From Apricaphanius iberus (lineage: Eukaryota; Chordata; Actinopteri; Cyprinodontiformes; Aphaniidae): a DNA stretch of 64,000 nt. This document shows, in pieces, positions 21,001 through 64,000 of this stretch (position 1 is its first letter; every line of letters begins with the position of its first letter). The stretch covers positions 2,046,001 through 2,110,000 of the forward strand of contig JAPXFQ010000082.1 in NCBI GenBank assembly GCA_028564705.1, read 5' to 3'. A model generated the notes under the pieces. That model was not told the DNA's origin, did no database searches, and saw only the letters and a list, made by a program, of their open reading frames with translations. Position numbers and translations under genes: made by a program.

Positions 21001-23124
21001 AATATGTTTGATCTAGAATCACAAATTCGGTTTGTAGCCATTTCAAAAATAATATCACGAATTCAGAAAAAGTTAAATGGGTATGGATACTTTTTTTGAA
21101 CTATTCAGCTGTGCGATTCCAGAGTATTTGTAAAGTTGCTGTCTAGTTGAATGTTGTCTTTCTAAGAAGAATTACTGACTAACTTTTTACATTCTTTCAG
21201 AGAAAACAAAGCCTAAATCCAAGAAGAAGGAGGAGCCTGGTTCTCTGTTTCAGAGGCATCGTGTTGACACACTACTGTTGGACCTCAGATCAAAGTTTCC
21301 CCCTACCTTCTACCAGGTATATTAAGTATTTCCACATAATCATTAAAACATTTTTTATTTAAACCAAATGCATCACAAATTGATGTCAATGTTTTTGTTT
21401 TGTTTTTCTGTGTGATTTTAGCCTAAGCCCGGCGAAAAGCCTATTCAAGGTATGATATTCAGTTTGATTTTATGAACCTTAAAATAACATAAACATTTGA
21501 ATCTGAAAATGTATTAGTATGGACGAATACTTTATTTTAATCACAGTAAATATATAATAATATAATAATAATATAAAAAGATGAGATAGGTCTGTAATTT
21601 TCATCATAGGTATACTTCAATTGTGAGACAAGGACGGTAAAAAAAACAATCCAGGAAATCACATTGTATGATTAAGAATTTATTTGCATAAGAGTGCAAA
21701 AAATATGCATTTATCACCTACAAATAAACAAGAATTCTGGCCCTCAGACTTGTTACTTCTTTAAGAAGCTCTTCTTTCCTCCACTCGGGGTTGATCATCC
21801 ACATATCGTTATCGAGGTGAAATGCTGAATATACCATGATATTAATTTTAGCTCACATTGCCAACCCTATCACTGTCAATCTACCCCAACCTGTACTCCA
21901 TGCAAGATCTCACCTCGTTGGACACACCTGATGTTGAGAATAGTAAAAAAACTGCTCGGAACTACACCAGGGGTACTGGCAAATGAACTGAAGATAGCTG
22001 GGACCACAGTAACAAAAGTTACTAATAGAAACACACTGCATCATCATGGATTAAAATCCTGAAGCCTTTAAAAGTCCCCCTCCTTAAGCCAGTACATGTC
22101 CAGGTCAATTTAAAGTTTGCCAGAGACGAACTGAACGGTCCGGAGGAGGATTGGGAGAATCTCATGTGTTCAGATGAAACCAACATAGAACCCTTTGGTA
22201 TAAAAGTCATTTGCCATGTTTGGAGGAGAAGGAATGCGGAGTTGCATACAAAGAACAACACACCCACAGCAAAGCATGGGATGGTTTTTTGCAAAGAGGA
22301 AAGGACAACTGATCAATATTACGGAAAGGATGAATGGGGACATGTATCATAAGTTTTGGACATTATACAAATTAGGGATGCAACGATACCACTTTTTTCA
22401 AAACCGATACCATACCGATACCTAGATCAGAGTACTTACGGATACCGAGTACCAATGCTGATACTTCTACCACACAAAAAAAAGTGCTATCAATTGAGAG
22501 CCAGGTTTTATTTTCTTCTCTCTTGTTACAACAAAAATGATGGTGAATTAGATAAAAAAATAATATATTAATAAAAATGAACACAGAACTTAAATTTAAA
22601 ATGTAAAAACTAAAATTTTCTCTAAAATTTTTACTGCATTTCTACATCTTAAGTATCGGTTCATGGTACTGATTAACATTAACCAATACCAGTACATTAG
22701 GCAGTATCTGGGCCGATACCCAATATAAGTATCGGTATCTGTGCATCCCTGATAAAAATTAATTTCTTAAAAATCATACAGTGTGATATACTGGATTTTT
22801 TATTTTTTCACAGCATACGTTTACTTTTGATGTAAATTAGACCTCTCATCTTTGGTGGAACAACTTGCATAATTGTTTGCTCCCAAATGATTTTTTGCCC
22901 CATTGTATTTACATTTTAATTTCCCCTCTTGGGGGTAAATAAAGTATTTATCTAATCTATTTTTTTCTTCTGATTGTGTGTTCACCTGTGAAGTTGAGGT
23001 GAAAAAGGAACCTGAACCTCCCACAGAAGCTGTGAAACAAGAGGAGAGGGAACCGGCCACCAAGTCCTCCGCCCCGGCTCCACCGAGTAAACCTCCACCA
23101 GAGAAGCGGGCGAGGCTACAGTAA
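9048..23124 (+). CDS. med6: Mediator complex subunit 6, complete gene
   Basis: Eight coding exons (9048-9069, 10834-10993, 14214-14305, 15613-15695, 15792-15900, 21201-21316, 21422-21449, 22994-23124) total 741 bp, or 246 codons plus a TAA stop. This equals the length of human MED6. MED6 is a subunit of the Mediator head module that links transcription factors to RNA polymerase II in the nucleus. The N-terminal 170 residues form the conserved Med6 fold: [20 protein letters not shown] near residue 8, [16 protein letters not shown], then [20 protein letters not shown] and [20 protein letters not shown]. The C-terminus is a basic and acidic Lys/Glu/Pro-rich tail ending [10 protein letters not shown]. 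The start is the first ATG before the family-typical MASVDFR. All introns are GT-AG and the phases agree. Intron 5 (5.3 kb) is large because of repeat insertions. Confidence 0.98.
10064..10145 (-). mobile_element. 3' fragment of a SINE-like repeat between direct repeats
   Basis: 10075-10134 is the reverse complement of the 3' end seen in the full SINE at 25160-25526 ('aagcggttaagaa' then an atgg run). It is flanked by the 11-bp direct repeat ggtcacagatc at 10064-10074 and 10135-10145. A third copy of the repeat lies at 10194-10204. It is in med6 intron 1. Confidence 0.65.
10205..10500 (+). mobile_element. LINE 3' end (L2/Rex-like), reverse transcriptase C-terminus
   Basis: In one frame from about 10228 the sequence reads [20 protein letters not shown], the usual end of fish L2/Rex-type reverse transcriptase ORFs. 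An AT-rich 3'UTR follows, ending near 'gataaaattccattgccat'. It is truncated at its 5' side. Confidence 0.65.
10834..10993 (+). CDS. med6: med6 exon 2
   Basis: Acceptor cgttgcag|AC and donor caa|gtaagc. It encodes the highly conserved core [13 protein letters not shown] through LTLEHL and ends with AA, completed as Asn at 14214. Confidence 0.97.
12060..12165. repeat. Dispersed repeat, copy A
   Basis: 'gcattaccagat' then 'ttgaaaact' and 'attttgcatg' up to 'ccccttta' match the sequence at 39085-39145 closely, so this is a repeat family with at least two copies here. Class unknown. Confidence 0.6.
12590..12795 (+). mobile_element. LINE reverse-transcriptase C-terminal remnant
   Basis: Around 12625-12760 the + strand reads [20 protein letters not shown] and then SIRTRTSR, a phrase typical of non-LTR reverse transcriptase C-termini in fish. 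It is cut off at both ends. The 151-codon minus ORF over it is a shadow. Confidence 0.65.
12851..13060 (+). mobile_element. tRNA-derived SINE
   Basis: The tRNA-like head has an A box (tggctcagtggtagagt, about 12862) and a B box (ggttcgattcc, 12905-12915). An unrelated body follows, with a tail containing 'cgctatataagttcagt' and 'atttaccatt', which resembles L2-mobilised fish SINEs. It is not a tRNA gene: acceptor pairing is poor and the homology runs on past the head. Confidence 0.75.
13780..14075 (+). repeat. Dispersed repeat upstream of med6 exon 3
   Basis: 'caaggcaatttaaaaa', 'ggaaacccagcaggtt' and 'agaagaaacatccaatagaa'-like phrases are familiar from an abundant fish repeat (probably a LINE 5' region). 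It ends about 140 bp before the exon. Class uncertain. Confidence 0.4.
14214..14305 (+). CDS. med6: med6 exon 3
   Basis: Acceptor ttttcag|T and donor acaag|gtgaac. It encodes [20 protein letters not shown] and the following basic KQQRQSP. Confidence 0.97.
14397..15545. mobile_element. hAT element with 8-bp target duplication and decayed transposase
   Basis: Terminal inverted repeats of 15 bp are identical (tagggctgaacgatt at 14399-14413 and its complement at 15531-15545). Flanking 8-bp duplications cattggtg occupy 14389-14396 and 15546-15553, which marks the hAT superfamily. Inside, about 14865-15005, the + strand keeps scraps of a ZBED-type hAT transposase: [14 protein letters not shown], then after a one-base frame change [20 protein letters not shown], then stops. 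The copy is non-functional and sits in med6 intron 3. Confidence 0.9.
15613..15695 (+). CDS. med6: med6 exon 4
   Basis: Acceptor tatccag|TG and donor gtg|gtaaat. It encodes [20 protein letters not shown] and ends in phase 0. Only 96 bp of intron separate it from exon 5. Confidence 0.97.
15792..15900 (+). CDS. med6: med6 exon 5
   Basis: Acceptor tttgtttag|CTT. The donor gag|gttgga is weak against the consensus. It encodes [20 protein letters not shown] and [13 protein letters not shown]. Confidence 0.96.
16050..17035. mobile_element. Foldback element with ~180-bp inverted arms
   Basis: The left arm (about 16060-16243) and right arm (about 16850-17030) are inverted copies. A 36-bp core is identical in reverse complement: 16136-16171 against 16913-16948. 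Further matching pieces are 'cccaataat', 'gggtttaaac' and the 'ccccaaa' ends. About 600 bp lies between the arms. It is in med6 intron 5. Confidence 0.8.
17043..17105 (-). mobile_element. tRNA-like SINE head or degenerate tRNA pseudogene
   Basis: On the minus strand the order is A-box-like (ttagcgtagtggttta), an anticodon-arm-like stretch (gtctgctaccctgat), then a B box (ggttcgaacc at about 17047-17056). Acceptor-stem pairing is poor, so a working tRNA is unlikely. It abuts the foldback at 16050-17035 and the hAT element at 17136. Confidence 0.5.
18061..18508. repeat. Tandem duplication, two ~216-bp units inside hAT element
   Basis: 18061-18276 and 18292-18508 are near-identical. Both run from 'tttcaaaatggagaattaaa' to 'gtgaccctcctggtccct', offset by about 231 bp, with few substitutions. 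A short unmatched joint separates them. Confidence 0.85.
18576..18782 (-). CDS. Short unidentified ORF inside hAT element (68 aa)
   Basis: ATG in good context (aaaATGG) opens 68 codons starting [17 protein letters not shown] and ending DKLHSNVAV, with a stop. The composition is protein-like: balanced, amphipathic, no low complexity. CCAAT-type words flank it on the upstream side ('gattggtcat') and the downstream side ('tgattggttga'). I do not recognise the family. It could be captured host sequence, a residual first transposase exon, or chance. Confidence 0.3.
   Translation of the reverse strand: MENEAAGNIWSRTINDLITLAMYVDSADADNASTLRRLKQIRRNFEAVTTLFALARAQLDKLHSNVAV
20399..20470. repeat. Isolated hAT-type terminus
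   Basis: 'tagggctgggcgatatgg' followed by AT-rich sequence looks like a hAT MITE end. No partner end or duplication was found nearby, so the rest is deleted or too diverged. Confidence 0.45.
21201..21316 (+). CDS. med6: med6 exon 6
   Basis: Acceptor ctttcag|AG and donor cag|gtatat. It encodes a Lys-rich stretch ([12 protein letters not shown]) followed by [20 protein letters not shown]. Confidence 0.97.
21422..21449 (+). CDS. med6: med6 exon 7 (28-bp microexon)
   Basis: Acceptor gattttag|CCT and donor tcaag|gtatga. It encodes PKPGEKPIQ. The phase fits both neighbours, and the human protein has the same LKPGEKPVP block. Confidence 0.94.
21574..22911 (+). mobile_element. Tc1-like element, internally deleted and interrupted
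   Basis: The 5' part (21574-21790) and 3' part (22752-22911, ending 'ttttttgccccattgta') match the ends of a common fish Tc1 family. 'gatgagataggtctgtaatt' near the left and 'acctctcatctttggtgg' near the right are related by inversion. Between them about 22090-22350 keeps transposase scraps: [20 protein letters not shown], then DETNIEPFG and AKHGM. The last third of the transposase is deleted. A hAT MITE sits within it (22373-22751). It is in the med6 intron before the last exon. Confidence 0.8.
22373..22751. mobile_element. hAT MITE nested in Tc1-like copy
   Basis: The ends are tagggatgcaac and gtgcatccctg, with 'gataccgatac'-type subterminal words. Flanks atacaaat (22365-22372) and ataaaaat (22752-22759) agree at 7 of 8 bases, which fits an 8-bp hAT duplication. 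Relatives are at 30157, 31512, 32474 and 47704. Confidence 0.8.
22912..22965 (+). mobile_element. L2-type LINE/SINE 3' tail
   Basis: 'aatttcccctcttgggggta' then 'aataaagtatttatctaatc' is the typical 3' tail of L2-clade elements. It directly follows the Tc1 end and lies about 30 bp before the last med6 exon. Confidence 0.6.
22994..23124 (+). CDS. med6: med6 last coding exon
   Basis: Acceptor cctgtgaag|TT, with a pyrimidine tract set about 20 bp back. It encodes the low-complexity tail ([16 protein letters not shown]..., ending [11 protein letters not shown]) and stops at TAA 23122-23124. Confidence 0.94.
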
Positions 23125-23541
23125 CGGGAAAATGAAGCAACGCTGTGTTCCACTGCATTAACTGAGAGAACGACTGCCCTCTTGGAGTCTCTGTTTCCTC
23201 CCCTAAAAGTGCAACCTTGTGTACTTCTCTGCTTTTGTAAATTGAACTGGCACAAAGTGACGTCCATTTCTTCTTTGAGACTCAGAATTGAGAACTTTTC
23301 AAGCGGCTGAACTGAAAACATGGCCTACATTACTGATGTCAGCAGGATCTTTAATGCGAACTTTATGCAAGTTTCAGTGAGATCAGCAATAGTGTCAGTC
23401 CACCATTTTTGTACTGACATCAAAGGATAGTTTTAAAGCCTGTTTTCACGAGCTGTTCTAAAGTATGCCAACAGTGCAGCAAAAACCAGAATGCTGACTT
23501 TTAGCTGTTTGTATAGAAAACACCTTCTTTGCTTTTTTTGT

Positions 23542-23547
23542 AATAAA
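23542..23547 (+). terminator. Poly(A) signal of med6
   Basis: AATAAA in 'tttgtaataaaaataacc', about 420 bp after the stop and followed by T-rich sequence. Confidence 0.6.
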
Positions 23548-23884
23548 AATAACCAAATACATTTTTTCTTTATTTGATAAGTATTGAGTCTTCCTTGATT
23601 TGTTGTATATACCTATTACTAAAAACACACTTTGTCCTTTCAACTGTCATCAGGATACCCCAATCATATTCTTCGTGGGTAAAGCATAGAAAGGATTTTA
23701 GGAGAAATGCTTGCTTCATATGCTCATTAGAAAACTATTAGTTGTCAATGGAAGGTATAACATTGGTTTTAAATCAATGCCTGAATCTAAAGGGTTTATA
23801 TGCTTGAAGCACATTGACAATGGTGGAAAGAACGCGACATAAATCCAGGTAATTTGATTTTTTCTACTTATTTATCAAATGTTG

Positions 23885-24250
23885 ATATCTGCCCTTACAG
23901 AGAAAACACATGGTTTCACATGGGTAAAATCACATGAAAAATCTTTAACCCATGAGAAATTCACATGAAAACATGTTGAAAAACATGCAATATGTGAAAA
24001 ACGTGACCACCTATGTTTTGCACACATTTTCCATGTGAATTTAAAACCTTTTCAAGGTAACAAACTGAAACCCATGGATATTTACAGGTGAAGCCTTTGG
24101 GTAAAACACATATGAAGCATATTTTCCACATGAAGCCTACATGTGACAAAAAATGTGAAATCTAAATGATCCCATGTAAAACTGAGAATGTGAAGTCCAT
24201 GTGTTTTATATGTGTGGTTTACTATCTACCAAATGGGATATTGTGTTTCC
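23885..24250. repeat. 'cacatg'-rich degenerate repeat
   Basis: The words cacatg and catgtg occur over 15 times in both orientations, mixed with 'tgtgaa' and 'ttcaca'. It is a degenerate low-order repeat just beyond the med6 3' end and could fold locally. Confidence 0.65.
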
Positions 24251-24305
24251 ATGTGACTTTTCCATAAGGGTGATGCCTCCAAAATATGAAAGATGACAGT
24301 AACAA

Positions 24306-24450
24306 AATCCATCCAGCCAATGATTATACCTGCTCATCCAGTGAGTGAGTGAGGGCTGGGGTACACCATGGAGGGGTCAGGACAACACCAAGGCACAATC
24401 GACAATCAGCCATGCAAACACACTGATACGGGCAATTTCAATTCAAGTTC
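24306..24450 (-). mobile_element. Old SINE remnant
   Basis: 'ctggggtacaccatggaggg' and 'gggcaatttcaatt' resemble, in reverse, the body of the SINE family complete at 25160-25526. It is strongly diverged. Confidence 0.4.
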
Positions 24451-25145
24451 AGAACTATTTTATTGATCTCTGAGGGAAATTAAACGTAACTCAGCCAAAT
24501 TTCTTCAAAGAGGTGTTGTAGAAGCTAAGGGCAAGACAAATATCCTGTGGTGGTCTTTATTACAGAATAGCTGAAGAAGCATCTGATGATGATCACGGTT
24601 GTCTATCATTTTCTTGATTTTATGAGAAGACCCTTTTTGCACCATGCTCTTCAAAGCTTCCAAACGGTGGTGGCTCCAAATGGGGTGCTATAGCTCCTCC
24701 TTGATCAGATATTGCACCCATACAGCCTGGAAAAATGAAATATTCCATCAATTATGGCTAATTATGTTTACCTATATTAAAAATAATTTATAATAAACAG
24801 TAAACTATGGAAACTGTTATGAAGTGACAACAACCAAATACTGATATACTGTATTTTTGGAGAGTGTGGGGTCTGCATATATTTGTTTTAATTTATGTAT
24901 GCCATATCTGCTGTGGAAAATAAATAACCTATCTGCAATTTTCTTTTTCTTTTTCCACAGTTACTAAAGGGCTCAAGGCTGCTTCTCTGAATAATGCTAT
25001 CTCTGCTTGTGGGTGCAGGTGAATGCATTCCATTCTTTTTGCAATTGTATATGTCAAAAAGGGATTTTGTCTTTACATAAAACAAAAACTAAACAACATA
25101 TTTTGTTCCTTCAACTACACATATTATGTACTATTTTGTTTGGCA

Positions 25146-25540
25146 ATATGTGAGAAAGTGGGCTGCACGGTGGCGCAGTGGTTAGCGCTGTTGCCTTGCA
25201 GCAAGAAGGTCGTGGGTTCGTATCCCGGCCCAGGGTCTTTCTGCATGGAGTTTGCATGTTCTCCCCGTGTATGCGTGGGTTCTCTCCAGGTACTCCGGCT
25301 TCCTCCCACAGTCCAAAAAATGCATGATAGGTGAATTGATCATCTAAATTGTCCTAGGAATGAATGTGAGTGTGAATGGTTGTCTGTCTCTCGTGTTGGC
25401 CCTGCAACAGACTGGCGTCCTGTTCAGGGTGTACCCTGCCTAACGCCTGATAATTGCTGGGATAGGCTCCAGCTGCCCCGTGACCCTGAATTGGATAAGC
25501 GGTTAAGAAGATGGATGGATGGATGGATATGTGAGAAAGT
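25146..25540 (+). mobile_element. Full-length tRNA-headed SINE with 14-bp target duplication
   Basis: The element runs 25160-25526. The head has A-box-like ggtggcgcagtggttagcgc and B-box-like gggttcgtatccc. The body contains 'gcatgttctccccgtg' and 'ctgggataggctccagc', and the 3' end is an atgg run. A perfect 14-bp duplication atatgtgagaaagt flanks it (25146-25159 and 25527-25540). This is an abundant fish SINE and this copy is relatively young. Confidence 0.9.
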
Positions 25541-26021
25541 CCACATACACCATATGTACCTTCTTTCCTCTGTTTTTTTTTTATTATTTATTTTTTGTTT
25601 TTGCTGTTTGCTGTTATTTTGACCCTGTCTTCTTGGGTAGTCGACTTTTGGTTTTTGTGTGTGTGAGATTGTTGAGGATAAGAACAAAACTTTCAACGAA
25701 AAATATTCGGACAATCACCACTTCGCGTCAGAATTGTTGAGGCTACCGATCTGCTGACTGCCTTTAACAGCTGTAATTCAATTGAGCTGTGTTCTTTTGA
25801 AACGTTGACAGACATAGATATTGCATGTTATTAGTAAAAAGTTGAATCTTAGAAAAGGAGCATTGGTAAAATGAAATGTTTGTATTCATTATCTTCTATC
25901 ATTCAATTTTTTCCCCGTACTGCGCAAATATGTATAAAAGAACCGACACCAAATGAGTGTCAGCATCGTCCATATTGTGAGAGTCTTTTCTTTTTTATTA
26001 AACCTTTATTAGGTCAAAAAA

Positions 26022-26188
26022 TATGGAGGACTGTCTCTGCCAAAGCTGGTGAAAAATAAATTAATTAATTAAATAGGAAATAAATTAATTTCCACATTTA
26101 ACAATTTTTTGCCAGATGTATTTAATTATTTGATGCTGCAATCAATTTATTTATTCACTGTCACTTTTGGCAGAGGCGGTACTCCATA
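26022..26188. mobile_element. 167-bp MITE with TA-flanked inverted ends
   Basis: The ends are tatggag...ctctgccaaa and its inverted partner tttggcagag...ctccata. AT-rich 'aaataaattaatt' sequence lies inside. It begins and ends at TA, which fits a mariner-type duplication. Confidence 0.65.
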
Positions 26189-26403
26189 AGAGGGGGTGCT
26201 GCTGTTTGACTCAATAAATAAATGAAAATTTACCTTCTCACATTATCACTTTATTACTCCTCCTTTTTAACAACAAGGTTGGAATCATAATAATAATACG
26301 AGGGAAAAAGAAAACATAACTTTGCGTCCATATTTAAATTAATTTAATACAAATTTCAGAAATAAATACAGTTTAGGTCCTACAACGAAAACTGTTTGTG
26401 CCT

Positions 26404-26500
26404 TCATAGGGTTGGGTATTGATTCATATTTCAAGAATTGATTCGATTCACTTTCAGAACTAATATCAATATAGCCCTATTTAGCTCCATATATCTTGGT
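26404..26500. repeat. Isolated hAT-type MITE end
   Basis: 'tagggttgggtattgattca' with 'aagaattgattcgattc' looks like a hAT MITE end. A similar inverted end ('gaattgattcttgaaat', 'acccagctcta') lies at about 13655-13696. No duplication was seen. Confidence 0.4.
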
Positions 26501-26859
26501 TTATTTTCAGAAGTTAAATTAGAGAAATCGACTTGCATTTTAGGCACACTGTGTTGCATATATTAATAAACACATTTTTATTTATCTAATATTTCATCAA
26601 TCAACATGTAATTAAAGTATTTCAGTGATTTTCCCCCCAAAAAAACTTAATATAGACAAATTCAGTTTGTGATTACATAAATGTCTGCCCATAAAACATT
26701 TCCAAGCTGACTTGGATCAACTTTCCACTCACAACATGGCGAACGCACCGACGTGTCGTTTCAGATCTACTATCCCACCTAAGCAAAGAGCTGCCACCCG
26801 GGCAAACAAAACAAAAAACAGAGCTATATCACGTTTTTATGTGGAATTTTTGTTGTTCA

Positions 26860-27125
26860 AACAATATACTTTTCACGTTTTTACAATATGCTTTAACGTT
26901 CGTACACTTATTTTTTTTTTTTTTACAATATACTTTTCACGTTTGTAAAATGTAATATCACGTTATGTGAAACCGTATTTGTTGGAACAATACATTTTTC
27001 ATGTTTGTACAATGCAATACTACATAATTTCATGTTTGTTCAATATAATATCACGTTATAACGTGAAACCGTTATTACTTTTCACGTTTGTACAGTATAA
27101 ATATACTGTACGAATGTGATATGTT
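26860..27125. repeat. Degenerate tandem repeat with 'ttttcacgtttgtac' unit
   Basis: Variants of 'caatatacttttcacgtttg' and 'tatcacgttatgtgaaacc' recur about six times, partly as inverted words (cacgttataacgtg at about 27052). It lies 0.5 kb upstream of pcnx1. Confidence 0.65.
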
Positions 27126-27299
27126 GTTTTAACAATAACCTTTTGATATCTTTTTTATATCATCATTTTTGGTTTGTTTGAACACAATAGGTTTTCCTTA
27201 AAACATAGTGAAGTTGGGATAAGCGCGTGAGAAAATGTCTCATTTTATGGAATTAATTTAACTCAATTTTATGCTTGGATTGAGGCCTGCTGTTACTGA

Positions 27300-64000
<36,701 letters not shown>

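Larger units (their letters stand above)
23560..27250. other. med6-pcnx1 intergenic spacer
   Basis: AT-rich spacer with the repeats listed separately. I found no supportable gene; 24500-25140 and 25560-26020 show only short ORFs in AT-rich DNA. Confidence 0.6.

Noticed and set aside
20399..21872. Single large hAT element from 20399 to about 21870
   Set aside because: It would contain med6 exons 6 and 7, and the flanks show no duplication; the two termini are treated as unrelated.
22022..22294. 90-codon minus ORF and overlapping plus ORFs
   Set aside because: All lie on the Tc1 transposase remnant, whose + frames carry the family motifs with frameshifts.
22821..23321. 166-codon minus-strand ORF
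   Set aside because: It overlaps the last med6 exon on the opposite strand and reads through an L2 tail; a shadow.

Overview
The window is nuclear DNA from a vertebrate, almost certainly a teleost fish. It holds split genes with GT-AG introns whose exons encode vertebrate proteins. The introns and spacers are packed with repeats typical of fish: Tc1-like remnants, many hAT-type MITEs with 8-bp target duplications, tRNA-headed SINEs, L2/Rex-like LINE tails, a DIRS-like element and microsatellites. Nothing bacterial, organellar or viral was seen. The species cannot be named from the sequence alone.

Three genes lie on the + strand, one after another. (1) About 1-4820: the 3' five exons of a Mis18-family kinetochore gene, best matched to oip5/mis18b; its 5' end is outside the window. 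(2) 9048-23550: a complete med6 gene (Mediator head subunit 6). Its eight coding exons splice in frame to 246 codons plus a stop. (3) 27654 to beyond 64000: the first 17 coding exons I can identify of pcnx1 (pecanex-1), about 1217 codons in one open frame. They cover the two N-terminal membrane segments, the long Ser-rich linker (mostly one 1716-bp exon) and the start of the multi-membrane core. The gene continues past the right edge.

The remaining roughly 90% is introns and spacers. Clear mobile elements are two hAT elements with perfect 8-bp duplications in med6 introns (14397-15545 and 17136-19040); a Tc1-like copy split by a hAT MITE (21574-22911 with 22373-22751); a full SINE with a 14-bp duplication (25160-25526); hAT MITEs with 8-bp duplications at 28581-28882 and 30157-30475; a decayed DIRS-like element (about 40010-42146) with inverted ends and a recombinase remnant; and several Tc1-like fragments in pcnx1 introns. 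Two large foldback structures lie in oip5 and med6 introns (2640-3515 and 16050-17035). Tandem arrays include a minisatellite with a higher-order period (55556-56435), a 30-base poly-C run just before a 37-bp pcnx1 exon, and a CT run that forms the polypyrimidine tract of another.

The three genes do not form a pathway: one loads CENP-A chromatin, one is general transcription machinery and one is a membrane protein. I see no convincing new multi-gene system. The most unusual points are the foldbacks, a short intact ORF inside a hAT element, an unidentified 145-codon ORF in the last pcnx1 intron, and repeats that act as or crowd splice signals.
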